Assembly (NCBI GenBank): GCA_031263265.1
Contig: JAISGE010000168.1
Location: 1 to 14,745 of the forward strand
Reading direction: 5' to 3'
Length of the DNA: 14,745 bases
DNA from: Treponema sp.
Lineage (GTDB): Bacteria; Spirochaetota; Spirochaetia; Treponematales; Breznakiellaceae
The translations under genes were made by a program, and so were the position numbers. Below, in pieces: positions 6,814-13,541 of the stretch. How positions within the stretch are numbered: position 1 is the stretch's first letter; the number at the start of each line of letters is the position of its first letter. The notes beneath the pieces were generated by a model that saw nothing but the letters and a program-made list of their open reading frames with translations, had not been told where the DNA came from and searched no databases.

Positions 6814-8145
6814 ATGGAACGATTGGAATTTCCCCATGATTTTATCTGGGGTGTTTCTACCGCAAGCTATCAGGTGGAAGGAGCCGCGTATGAGGGCGGA
6901 CGCGAACAATCCATCTGGGACGTGTTTGCCCGGAAGCCGGGCGCGGTTTATGCCGGGGAAAACGGGGATGTGGCCTGCGACCAGTATCACCGCTACAAAG
7001 AAGATGTTGCGCTTATGGCAAAACTGGGGTTCACCTGCTACCGGTTTTCCCTTTCCTGGGTGCGGAGTATACATGCCGCCACCAGTGAGGTAAATAAGGC
7101 AGGCGTGGAATACTACCGCGCGCTGTGTACCGAACTGCATAAGTACGGGATTCGCGCCTGTGCTACGATTTATCATTGGGACCTGCCCCAGCTTTTACAG
7201 GACAAGGGCGGCTGGGCAGTACGGGAGACCGCGGCGGCTTATGCGGAATACGCCGGGGTTTGTTTCCGGGAACTTGGCGACCTTGTGGACCAGTGGATCA
7301 CCTTTAACGAGCCCTATTGTATTACCTGGCTTGGGCATTACGCGGGTGTTCACGCTCCGGGCATACAAGATCTGAACCAGACGGTACGGGCTATACATCA
7401 TCTTAATCTGGCTCACGGCCTTGCGGTGAACGCGTACCGAAAAATCGGGCTTACCGCGCCTATCGGGACTACCTTTAACTTGAGTACACCCCGACCTGCC
7501 ACTTCCCGCCAAGAGGACATTGAGGCCGCCGCCATTCTTAAAGCGGTAGAATCAGAAGTTTTTGTTCACCCTCTTTTTGGAAAGGGCTACCCCGAGGTAT
7601 GTACCGGAAAACTGGGATTCAAGTTCCCGGTGGAAGCGGGGGATTTTGATGTTATGCAAGCGCCGATTGACTTTATTGGCATGAACTATTACTCCGAAAA
7701 CCCGGCGGTTGCTGATGAAACATCCCCGTTCCGTGCGAAGACGGTTTCGTCCTGGCAGGATACGTCGGATACGGGCTGGTATGTAACGCCTGCTGGTTTG
7801 TTGCGCCAGATACGCTGGATGCACGAGATTTCAGGGGGCTTGCCGCTGTTTGTTACGGAAAACGGGTACGCCAACGCGGACGCCGTCTCCGCGGACGGGC
7901 AGGTTCACGACAAACCGCGTATCGAATACCTTAAAAAACACCTTGAGGTCTGCGTCCAGGCTCTTAGGGAAAACATCAACCTAAAAGGCTATTTTGTATG
8001 GTCCTTTATGGACAATTTTGAATGGGCGATGGGGTACACCAAGCGTTTTGGTATTGTGTATGTTGATTATGCTACTCAAAAACGTATTCCCAAAGACAGC
8101 GCGTATTTCTTCCGCGACACGATTGCCGGATACGCTGAATGGTAG
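6814..8145 (+). CDS. Beta-glucosidase, glycoside hydrolase family 1
   Basis: The product is 443 residues, a full-length GH1 enzyme without signal peptide, so it is cytoplasmic. It hydrolyses terminal beta-D-glucosyl (or related) residues with retention of configuration. The N-terminal signature FIWGVSTASYQVEGA is present. The acid/base Glu166 is in TFNEPYC and the nucleophile Glu349 in FVTENGY. Near the C-terminus, SFMDNFEWAMGYTKRFG keeps Glu403 at the sugar-binding site; 6-phospho-beta-glucosidases have a different, phosphate-binding set here, so the substrate is probably an unphosphorylated beta-glucoside such as cellobiose. Start ATG 6814 follows a strong ribosome site, AAGGAG (6803-6808). 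The gene stands alone and is convergent with selB, 20 bp away. Exact specificity (glucose, galactose, xylose, chain length) cannot be decided from the sequence. Confidence 0.96.
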   Translation: MERLEFPHDFIWGVSTASYQVEGAAYEGGREQSIWDVFARKPGAVYAGENGDVACDQYHRYKEDVALMAKLGFTCYRFSLSWVRSIHAATSEVNKAGVEYYRALCTELHKYGIRACATIYHWDLPQLLQDKGGWAVRETAAAYAEYAGVCFRELGDLVDQWITFNEPYCITWLGHYAGVHAPGIQDLNQTVRAIHHLNLAHGLAVNAYRKIGLTAPIGTTFNLSTPRPATSRQEDIEAAAILKAVESEVFVHPLFGKGYPEVCTGKLGFKFPVEAGDFDVMQAPIDFIGMNYYSENPAVADETSPFRAKTVSSWQDTSDTGWYVTPAGLLRQIRWMHEISGGLPLFVTENGYANADAVSADGQVHDKPRIEYLKKHLEVCVQALRENINLKGYFVWSFMDNFEWAMGYTKRFGIVYVDYATQKRIPKDSAYFFRDTIAGYAEW

Positions 8146-8148
8146 TTT

Positions 8149-8187
8149 GCCGGGATAAGGGGCTGCTACTGCGGCTCTACCCCCGGC
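8149..8187. terminator. Possible shared inverted repeat between convergent bgl-type gene and selB
   Basis: GCCGGG (8149-8154) and CCCGGC (8182-8187) are inverted copies flanking the 20-bp gap between the two convergent genes. The right arm lies inside the last codons of selB. There is no T tract, so this is only a weak candidate for a bidirectional terminator. Confidence 0.2.
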
Positions 8188-10166
8188 ACTATCCTGGGGG
8201 AAAAAGTCAACATTCTTTTGTCCCCGACTCTTTGGGTCAGTCCTTGTGAATCAAGGAAATCGAGCATGGCGAGACTGTACTTCCGGTTCACGCCGATCTG
8301 GTCGCGCAAAGCAGCAACCGTTATGTCGCCGTTCATTGAGGCAAGCGCGTGAAGAAGCTGTTCCCGGGTCTTTTGGGGAAACAAGAGGCCGCCTTCCAGT
8401 GTCCTCAAGTCCTCGGTTTCCTGCAAATACTTCATCGCCCGCTTTATATACGCGGGGGAAACAGGAGCGCCGGTGTTCAGCTTTTCTTCCAGTTCCGATA
8501 GTTTCAGCAGGTTGAAACCGGCCGCCGCGCTCTCCGCTTTGATGCGGCCCACCAGTTCCATAAACTTCCGGTCCAGCGCCTGGCTGTGTCCCGCAGCCCG
8601 GTAACAGGTCTTGTTCTGCACCGCGACAGAGGCTATGCGCTTTCCTGCGGTCATGAGACCTAAGAGTTCTTTGAAATCTCCGAGGCTGATCTTGTCGGCC
8701 CCGTGGACATCCTCCAGCGCCACATACAGGTTTTCGGCGTCTATTCCCGCGCGTTCAGGGTACTTCCCGTGGAAGTCCCGGAGGATCCGCAGCGCGGAAC
8801 GTTCCACTGCGGCGAATGTGTTGCTTGCGATGAGATTCCGGGACGCTCCAAACTCCAGAAGGCCGTAAGTCTCCGGCGCAGCAGACAGACGGCTGACATT
8901 CTCCTCGAATACGGTTTTATCCATCTGGGACAGGGCAAACAGGCGGGACACGGTGAGGATGCCTTTATCCCGAACGATTGCCGCAAGCAGCAGGGTTGGG
9001 CCGAAATTCGCTGACAGTTCCTCGATTATCTTTGCTTTTGCCTCGCGTTCAGATTTTCCTTTCACCGGCGCCGCGTTTGGCAGCATGATTTGGCCGCCGC
9101 CTATGGTTATCAGCGGACTATAGAAACGAATCATAAACCGCTGTCCCGCGGTAACAATGATTTTGGATTCAGTCAAAAGCTGTACCGGCCCGCCGCTTCC
9201 CGGCAGGATGGCTGATTTTTTCTTGCCCGCGTCCATTCTGAGGAGCGAGATGCGGGCGACAAGGTCTGCAGTTCCAGCGTGGAGCCGGACTCTTTGCCAG
9301 TGGCTTACGCCCTTGGCCGCGGACGGCAGTATATCAAGCCAGGCGTTCATGCAATCCGTGGCAATGAACGCCCCCTTTGCGCAGACCGCGTCTCCTCTTT
9401 CCAGTTGGTCTTGGGAAACCGCAGCAAGGTTGATGGCCACCCGCTGGCCTGCCAGGACACTCTCGATATTTGCCCCGTGTGTCTGGAGGGAACGTACTTT
9501 TCCTGCCGCACCGGAGGGCATGATGACCACTTCCTCTCCCACCGAGAGGCGCCCTTGATAGGATGTTCCGGTTACCACGCTCCCCAGCCCTTTTTTGCTG
9601 AAAACCCGATCAATGGGGAGGAAAAACGCACCGAAACTTTTTCTAGGGGGTATTTTATCGAGAATCCGCTCTATTTCTTCCAGTATGCGCGGAACGCCTT
9701 CCCCGCTGAGGGATGAAACAGGAATGATGGGCGCGTTTTCGAGGCAAGTACCCTGGATTACTTCGACCGCTTCCATGACTGCCAGTTCCAGGGTTTCGTC
9801 ATCAACCATATCTTTCTTGGTCAGCGCCACGAGGCCGAATTTGACGCCAAGAATATTCAGAATATCCAGGTGCTCCCGGGTCTGGGGCATGACCCCTTCG
9901 TTTGCCGCGATGACCAGCATAGCCGCGTCCATTCCAGCCGCCCCTGCGGCCATCTGCCGTATGAAACGCTCGTGTCCAGGGACATCAATGATGCTCACCG
10001 TCCTGCCGCTGGCCAGAGTCAAAGGGGCAAAACCAAGTTCAATGGTTATACCCCGGCGCTTTTCCTCCTCAAGGCGGTCGCAATCTACCCCCGTCATTGC
10101 GCGTACAAGAGCCGTCTTACCGTGGTCAATATGCCCAGCCGTCCCCAATATAAAGGGGTACTCCAT
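8166..10166 (-). CDS. selB: Selenocysteine-specific translation elongation factor SelB
   Basis: The product is 666 residues, close to the usual SelB length. The protein brings Sec-tRNA to in-frame UGA codons marked by a SECIS hairpin. The GTPase domain (about 1-170) has G1 GTAGHIDHGKT (8-18), switch region EEKRRGITIELGFA, G3 DVPGHE and the TKKD form of G4 that SelB proteins use in place of NKxD. Two beta-barrel domains follow (about 175-345). The C-terminal third is a set of winged-helix domains that bind the SECIS RNA, ending with KYSLAMLDFLDSQGLTQRVG. Start ATG 10166 has a strong ribosome site GGAGGAG (10172-10178 on the complement). selA, selC and selD are not in the window. The presence of SelB implies selenoproteins elsewhere, such as a formate dehydrogenase or glycine/betaine reductase, but none is seen here. 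Confidence 0.97.
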   Translation of the reverse strand: MEYPFILGTAGHIDHGKTALVRAMTGVDCDRLEEEKRRGITIELGFAPLTLASGRTVSIIDVPGHERFIRQMAAGAAGMDAAMLVIAANEGVMPQTREHLDILNILGVKFGLVALTKKDMVDDETLELAVMEAVEVIQGTCLENAPIIPVSSLSGEGVPRILEEIERILDKIPPRKSFGAFFLPIDRVFSKKGLGSVVTGTSYQGRLSVGEEVVIMPSGAAGKVRSLQTHGANIESVLAGQRVAINLAAVSQDQLERGDAVCAKGAFIATDCMNAWLDILPSAAKGVSHWQRVRLHAGTADLVARISLLRMDAGKKKSAILPGSGGPVQLLTESKIIVTAGQRFMIRFYSPLITIGGGQIMLPNAAPVKGKSEREAKAKIIEELSANFGPTLLLAAIVRDKGILTVSRLFALSQMDKTVFEENVSRLSAAPETYGLLEFGASRNLIASNTFAAVERSALRILRDFHGKYPERAGIDAENLYVALEDVHGADKISLGDFKELLGLMTAGKRIASVAVQNKTCYRAAGHSQALDRKFMELVGRIKAESAAAGFNLLKLSELEEKLNTGAPVSPAYIKRAMKYLQETEDLRTLEGGLLFPQKTREQLLHALASMNGDITVAALRDQIGVNRKYSLAMLDFLDSQGLTQRVGDKRMLTFSPRIVPGVEPQ

Positions 10167-10321
10167 GTATGCTCCTCCATTTAAGTTAAGACAAAGCCGC
10201 CAAGGTCTAAATTCCTATGAAACAGTATACTACATCCCGGAAAAATGGCTATCCCCATGTTCCCAAAAGGGTAGGCCGGGACCTGGGCCCGTCCAATAGG
10301 GGCCGGACTTACTGAACGTAA

Positions 10322-10350
10322 TGGACAAGTGGCGGCGTTTCAAGTATGGT
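10322..10350 (+). promoter_or_regulatory. Candidate sigma-70-type promoter of the HTH regulator gene
   Basis: TGGACA (10322-10327) and TATGGT (10345-10350) are 17 bp apart and match the consensus hexamers at 5/6 and 4/6 positions. Transcription would begin about 7 nt before the ATG at 10364. An in-frame TAA at 10352-10354 excludes any earlier start, and no ribosome site is visible, so the mRNA may be nearly leaderless. Confidence 0.5.
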
Positions 10351-10363
10351 GTAAATACCCTAT

Positions 10364-11308
10364 ATGAAATGGAAAAATACGCAGGCTTTGATTCTCAATT
10401 CGTCAAAAGACGGTAAAATTTTCCGACTCCTAGGATCAGCGCCCGGGGTGCGTATTCTGGAACTCCTCCAAAACCAGGAGCTTAACGTTACGGAGGTCGC
10501 CCGTAGACTGGATCTTCCCCAGTCTACGGCCACTACCAGCATCCTCGCCCTGGAAAAGGCCGGACTCATTGAAAGCCACAATACCACCGGGGTGAAGGGA
10601 GGGCAGAAGGTCTGTACCGCCCGGTATAAAGAGATCCTCGTCTCATTTACTCCCCCGGAGCTTCCAGATAAGACGGGCCTTATAGAAGTGGAGATGCCCG
10701 TGGGGCTTTTTACCTCCTACACGGTAACCCCTCCCTGCGGGCTTTGCGGACGGGACAGCATAATCGGGTATCTGGATGTGCCGGGCGCTTTCTTCTCGCC
10801 GGACCGGATCAAGGCCGCCCTGGTCTGGTTTGAGAAGGGCTATGTGGAGTACAAGTTCCCCAACAACGCCCTTTACATGACCAAAGGCCCCATTGAGCAG
10901 CTTGAACTTTCCATGGAACTCAGTTCCGAGACGCCGGGGACCAACCCGGACTGGCCTTCGGACATTTCGGTGTGGATCAATGAGGTGGAAATAGGCAGTT
11001 GGACCTCTCCCGGGGATTTCGGCGACCGCCGGGGCAAATATACGCCTCTTTTCTGGAAACTTGAGGGGTCCCAATATGGCCAGCTCACCACGTGGAGGGT
11101 AACCGGAGAGGGAACTTTCGTAAATTCCACCCGTGTTTCAGACGTTACCCTGAAAGAGCTTTACCTTGGCCGCCATCATTCCATCAAGGTACGAATCGGC
11201 GTCAAGGAAAAAGCCGCCCACGTGGGGGGAATCAATATCTTTGGGAAGGACTTTGGGGATTACGCCCAGGACATCGTCCTTCGCCTCTATCCCGAACAGC
11301 ATCGCTAA
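10364..11308 (+). CDS. HTH transcriptional regulator (ArsR/winged-helix type) with large C-terminal ligand-binding-like domain
   Basis: The product is 314 residues. A winged helix-turn-helix occupies about residues 18-90: VRILELLQNQELNVTEVARR, then DLPQSTATTSILALEKAGLI, then the wing TGVKGGQKVCTARY. The remaining 220 residues are beta-rich with many Trp and Gly, and contain a CxxC (PPCGLCG) near residues 123-129 and LELSMELSSETPG, resembling a jelly-roll-like carbohydrate or effector domain. ArsR-like DNA-binding heads fused to large sensor domains are known next to sugar-transport genes. The effector here is unknown. ATG 10364 is the earliest possible start. The gene is divergent from selB, and its stop is 49 bp before the first of two identical palindromes, making it the best local candidate to bind them. 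That link is inferred from position only. Confidence 0.82.
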   Translation: MKWKNTQALILNSSKDGKIFRLLGSAPGVRILELLQNQELNVTEVARRLDLPQSTATTSILALEKAGLIESHNTTGVKGGQKVCTARYKEILVSFTPPELPDKTGLIEVEMPVGLFTSYTVTPPCGLCGRDSIIGYLDVPGAFFSPDRIKAALVWFEKGYVEYKFPNNALYMTKGPIEQLELSMELSSETPGTNPDWPSDISVWINEVEIGSWTSPGDFGDRRGKYTPLFWKLEGSQYGQLTTWRVTGEGTFVNSTRVSDVTLKELYLGRHHSIKVRIGVKEKAAHVGGINIFGKDFGDYAQDIVLRLYPEQHR

Positions 11309-11356
11309 AGCTCGAATAATTCGTGTGAAATGGCAATTTATGCAGGCCTCCCGGCG

Positions 11357-11385
11357 TTTATATATCAATTCTATTGATATATAAT
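11357..11385. promoter_or_regulatory. Operator-like perfect palindrome, copy 1 (12-bp arms, 3-bp spacer)
   Basis: TTATATATCAAT (11358-11369), spacer TCT, ATTGATATATAA (11373-11384) is a perfect inverted repeat. One further base on each side (T and T) is the same as in copy 2 at 11449-11477. A run of six T follows directly (11385-11390), so a role as terminator of the HTH gene is also possible. The stem has only two G-C pairs, however, and copy 2 has no T run. The location 8 bp before a TTGACA box favours a binding site for a dimeric regulator. Confidence 0.8.
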
Positions 11386-11392
11386 TTTTTGC

Positions 11393-11421
11393 TTGACAGA
11401 ACGATGGAGGGGGTTGATGAT
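11393..11421 (+). promoter_or_regulatory. Candidate promoter P1 downstream of palindrome 1
   Basis: TTGACA (11393-11398) is a perfect -35 consensus; GATGAT (11416-11421), 17 bp later, is a 4/6 match to TATAAT. The palindrome centre would lie near -57 relative to the expected start point, the region where class I activators bind, though repression is not excluded. Confidence 0.5.
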
Positions 11422-11448
11422 GAATACGGTTTGAAGGAATGCTGGTCA

Positions 11449-11477
11449 TTTATATATCAATAAAATTGATATATAAT
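11449..11477. promoter_or_regulatory. Operator-like perfect palindrome, copy 2
   Basis: The arms are identical to those of copy 1 (TTATATATCAAT at 11450-11461, ATTGATATATAA at 11465-11476) with a different spacer, AAA. The centre is 92 bp from that of copy 1. The sequence between the copies is unrelated, so the arms rather than a long duplication have been kept. Copy 2 also sits exactly 8 bp before a TTGACA. Confidence 0.8.
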
Positions 11478-11484
11478 AAATATA

Positions 11485-11512
11485 TTGACATTCACGGAAA
11501 ACAGGATAAACT
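11485..11512 (+). promoter_or_regulatory. Candidate promoter P2 downstream of palindrome 2
   Basis: TTGACA (11485-11490) is followed after 16 bp by TAAACT (11507-11512), a 4/6 match to TATAAT. The geometry relative to the palindrome is the same as for P1 (right arm end to TTGACA = 8 bp). Transcription would begin near 11519 and enter the damaged gene at 11590. Confidence 0.5.
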
Positions 11513-11525
11513 GAAACAGAGCGTA

Positions 11526-11540
11526 GAGAGCTTTGCTCTC
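11526..11540 (+). other. Small leader hairpin
   Basis: GAGAGC (11526-11531), loop TTT, GCTCTC (11535-11540) form a perfect 6-bp stem just downstream of the expected P2 start and about 50 nt before the ATG at 11590. There is no T tract after it, so it is a leader structure rather than an obvious terminator. Confidence 0.4.
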
Positions 11541-11589
11541 AGGAATCGGGTATCCCATTCCAAATTTCTATGGTTAAGGAGAGAAAGAA

Positions 11590-11723
11590 ATGAAACGAGT
11601 GATGTTATATGCACTGGTGTGCGGCGTGACCAGCCTCCTGTTCGCGGGCGGCAGTGGTTTGACTATAGCGACTGCGGTAAGACGGCGTACTTCGCGGTAC
11701 AGATAGAGATCGGCGGTAACTAG
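11590..11723 (+). pseudogene. Broken gene remnant with intact ribosome site and signal peptide
   Basis: ATG 11590 is preceded by AAGGAG (11576-11581) and encodes MKRVMLYALVCGVTSLLFAG, a typical Sec signal peptide with the FAGG end also seen in the binding protein downstream. In that frame the protein stops after 38 residues (TAG 11704-11706). The neighbouring frame carries on in protein-like form (WFDYSDCGKTAYFAVQIEIG) to TAG 11721-11723, suggesting a one-base slip near 11655. What the secreted protein was is not known. It is the first coding sequence after the twin promoters, and so the likeliest original target of that control region. Confidence 0.5.
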
Positions 11724-11732
11724 GGGACATAG

Positions 11733-11915
11733 GGGGCCGATGACTTCGACACATTCCATGAGTGCGCCGAAAAAGGCGTATATTACGGGTGGGGATCGAG
11801 AATACTGCAAAGTGTGGCCTGTGGGACTGATGGATTCCGTCCTTACTTCCGTAAAAAAGGAGGCGTCTACGGTATATTAAAACAGATATTAGTCGAATAT
11901 GGAGTACGCACATGA
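11733..11915 (+). other. Non-coding or degenerate stretch with overlapping short open frames
   Basis: Two frames are open in protein-like fashion but neither is a clear gene. One (11733-11915, no start codon) runs from GADDFDTFHECAEKG to VEYGVRT and its stop overlaps the next ATG as ATGA. The other (11740-11880) begins MTSTHSMSAPKKAYITGGD, after AGGGGG, and has 46 residues. This looks like debris of one or more older genes. With the flanking remnants it accounts for most of the otherwise gene-free 11309-12091. Confidence 0.35.
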
Positions 11916-12079
11916 ACAGCGTACAATGTGGAAAGGGTTCCGGTATCACGATCGTTGATTGTGGGAACCGCCGCGAAAAACTAGAGTATGTACGACAGGG
12001 GTCGTACATATGGAAGTTATGCGAAACAAACCCGAATTGGCAGGAAGAGCCTTTGCGGCATTTTCGTAAAAATTTTTGA
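11912..12079 (+). CDS. Small hypothetical protein or gene remnant, 55 residues
   Basis: ATG 11912 to TGA 12077-12079 encodes 55 residues (MNSVQCGKGSGITIVDCGNR ... NWQEEPLRHFRKNF), with no signal peptide or membrane segment. Its ATG overlaps the stop of the preceding open frame (ATGA), and the ATG at 12092 follows 12 bp after its stop, an operon-like arrangement. A perfect 10-bp inverted repeat (11987-12010) lies inside it. No recognisable family; it may be a decayed tail of a larger gene from a polysaccharide cluster, given the glycosyltransferase-like start that follows. Existence as a real protein is doubtful. Confidence 0.3.
   Translation: MNSVQCGKGSGITIVDCGNRREKLEYVRQGSYIWKLCETNPNWQEEPLRHFRKNF
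11987..12010. repeat. Perfect 10-bp inverted repeat, 4-bp spacer
   Basis: TATGTACGAC (11987-11996), spacer AGGG, GTCGTACATA (12001-12010). The arms match perfectly and lie about 80 bp before the start at 12092. It could be a second operator or an RNA hairpin (loop AGGG) in the leader of the transporter genes. It differs entirely from the palindromes at 11357 and 11449. Confidence 0.55.
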
Positions 12080-12091
12080 GGGATGTAAAAT

Positions 12092-13438
12092 ATGGAAAAC
12101 CAGAAAATTTTAACAATTGGTCCGGTCTATAATGCTGAAAAATACTTACGCGGATGTGTCACGAGTATTATGCGAAGAGTGTCGGCGATGGTGCTGGGTC
12201 TGCTTGTCATGGCGGGAACGGCGTTTGCCGGAGGCGGCAAGCAAAGCGGTGTAACGCTTACTGTTTGGCATCAATCGGTCGGCGAGACTGACCCGTCAGC
12301 AAGAATCCTGAAACAACTGATCGCTCAGTGGAACAGTGAACACCCTGACATCAAGGTTGTGGAAGACGGCGTTACCGGCGAACAGTACAAAACCAAGATC
12401 AACACGGCATTAGCGGCCAATGACGCTCCCGACATTTTCTATATGTGGGGCGGCAGTTTTTCACGGCCATTTATTGAAGCGGGCAAGATGCTTGACATTA
12501 CCGATCTGATTCCCGCATCGACAAAAAACGCCATGGTCCCCGGCGCGATTGAGGCAGTTACCGTAAACGGCAGAGTGTACAGTTATCCCTGTTATACTCA
12601 CATAGCGAACCTCTACTGCAACACGGAACTGTTTGAAAAAGCCGGGGCTCGGCTTCCCGTCACCTATACGGAGTTGCTGGACGGGATAAAAAAACTGAAA
12701 GCCGCTGGAATCACACCGGCGGTGCTTGGCGAAAAAGACCTCTGGCCCGGCATGTACTGGTTTGACATCATTGCGATGCGCCAGGCCGGCAGTCCCGCAA
12801 GCATGGCTGCCATGCGGAATCCGGCGAAATTCGACAGCCCGGATTTTATTGAAGCGGCGCGTAAAGTGCAGGAATTGGTTGATGCGGGCCTTTTTAATTC
12901 CAGCCTGTTCTCCATGAGTTACGATGAAATGCTCGGCGCGTTCAACAACGGACAAGGGGCGATGATGTTCCAGGCTAACTGGATAAACGCCGGTATTGAA
13001 GACAGATCCAGTACGGTGCGGGGAAAAGTTACCGCGATACCCTTTCCGGTTTTTGAGGATGGCAAGGGCAAAGCCGATGAATTTTTTGGCGGCGGTATCG
13101 ACAGTTATTACATCTATTCCGGCACGAAGTATCCGAAAGAAGCGGCGCAATTTCTGGCGTGGTTCAGTGAAAATCTGGGGAAACAGGGGTACCTTGCGGG
13201 TGCCGGACTTCCCTGCTGGAAGACCGAGGGGCTTGATACTTCAAGCATAACCGGACTGGACAAGCAAGTAGCCGCCCTGATGGAAACCGCCGAATCTTTT
13301 GTTCCCTGGTGGGACAATATTCTGCCTGCGGCCGCATCGGAGACTCACAAAAACCTGATAGCCGATTTGCTCGCGAAAAATATTTCTCCCCAGCAGTTTG
13401 CCCGGGAAATGGCAAAAGTGGCAAAGTCGGATTTGTAA
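12092..13438 (+). CDS. Extracellular solute-binding protein of a sugar ABC transporter, with an anomalous N-terminal extension
   Basis: From ATG 12092 the product has 448 residues; from ATG 12170 (residue 27) it has 422. Residues 27-50 (MRRVSAMVLGLLVMAGTAFA) are a normal signal peptide ending FAGG, so the mature protein is periplasmic or surface-bound. The mature part has family 1 binding-protein features: VTLTVWHQS at the start, AQWNSEHPDIKVV, KINTALAANDAPDIFYMWGG, and FLAWFSENLGKQGYLAGAG near the end. It captures a sugar or oligosaccharide for the permeases encoded downstream. Residues 1-26 (with GPVYNAEKYLRGCVTSI) instead resemble the start of a family 2 glycosyltransferase, fused in frame. 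The only good ribosome site (GAGGG, 12078-12082) belongs to ATG 12092; ATG 12170 has almost none. I give the longer frame because that is what the ribosome site supports. The original gene start was probably 12170. The ligand is unknown. Confidence 0.93.
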   Translation: MENQKILTIGPVYNAEKYLRGCVTSIMRRVSAMVLGLLVMAGTAFAGGGKQSGVTLTVWHQSVGETDPSARILKQLIAQWNSEHPDIKVVEDGVTGEQYKTKINTALAANDAPDIFYMWGGSFSRPFIEAGKMLDITDLIPASTKNAMVPGAIEAVTVNGRVYSYPCYTHIANLYCNTELFEKAGARLPVTYTELLDGIKKLKAAGITPAVLGEKDLWPGMYWFDIIAMRQAGSPASMAAMRNPAKFDSPDFIEAARKVQELVDAGLFNSSLFSMSYDEMLGAFNNGQGAMMFQANWINAGIEDRSSTVRGKVTAIPFPVFEDGKGKADEFFGGGIDSYYIYSGTKYPKEAAQFLAWFSENLGKQGYLAGAGLPCWKTEGLDTSSITGLDKQVAALMETAESFVPWWDNILPAAASETHKNLIADLLAKNISPQQFAREMAKVAKSDL

Positions 13439-13451
13439 TGAGATAAAATTG

Positions 13452-13508
13452 CCCCAAACACGGGGACTCTCCAACGGAGCGGAGCAATTGTCGCGATGCG
13501 GCAATTGC
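13452..13508 (+). other. Cluster of three hairpins between binding-protein and permease genes
   Basis: CCCC/GGGG (13452-13455 with 13462-13465), CTCC/GGAG (13469-13472 with 13476-13479) and an 11-bp stem with one G-U pair and a 3-nt loop (13484-13494 with 13498-13508; GCAATTG ... CAATTGC) follow each other in a 121-bp gap. No T tract follows. Such structures commonly stabilise the 3' end of binding-protein mRNA or weaken read-through so that permeases are made in smaller amounts. Confidence 0.6.
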
Positions 13509-13541
13509 TTGTGGCGTTTTACCTCCGGCAAATTTCATTAA

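Noticed and set aside
9595..10299. 234-residue plus-strand open frame opposite selB
   Set aside because: Ser/Arg/Pro-rich composition typical of an antisense shadow of a conserved GTPase domain.
10167..10363. Possible tRNA (for example selC) between selB and the HTH gene
   Set aside because: No T-loop consensus or acceptor pairing could be found; only GC-rich short repeats near 10273-10310.
11358..11390. Palindrome plus T6 as a rho-independent terminator of the HTH gene
   Set aside because: The stem is almost entirely A-T, and an identical palindrome 92 bp further on has no T run but the same distance to TTGACA, so a protein-binding site explains both copies better. Not fully excluded for copy 1.
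11605..12009. 134-residue minus-strand open frame in the debris region
   Set aside because: Arg/Ser/Pro-rich with no domain and no ribosome site; it probably reflects absence of stops rather than a gene.
12461..13150. 229-residue minus-strand open frame
   Set aside because: It lies wholly within the well-supported binding-protein gene and its translation has no recognisable domain; it is a shadow.
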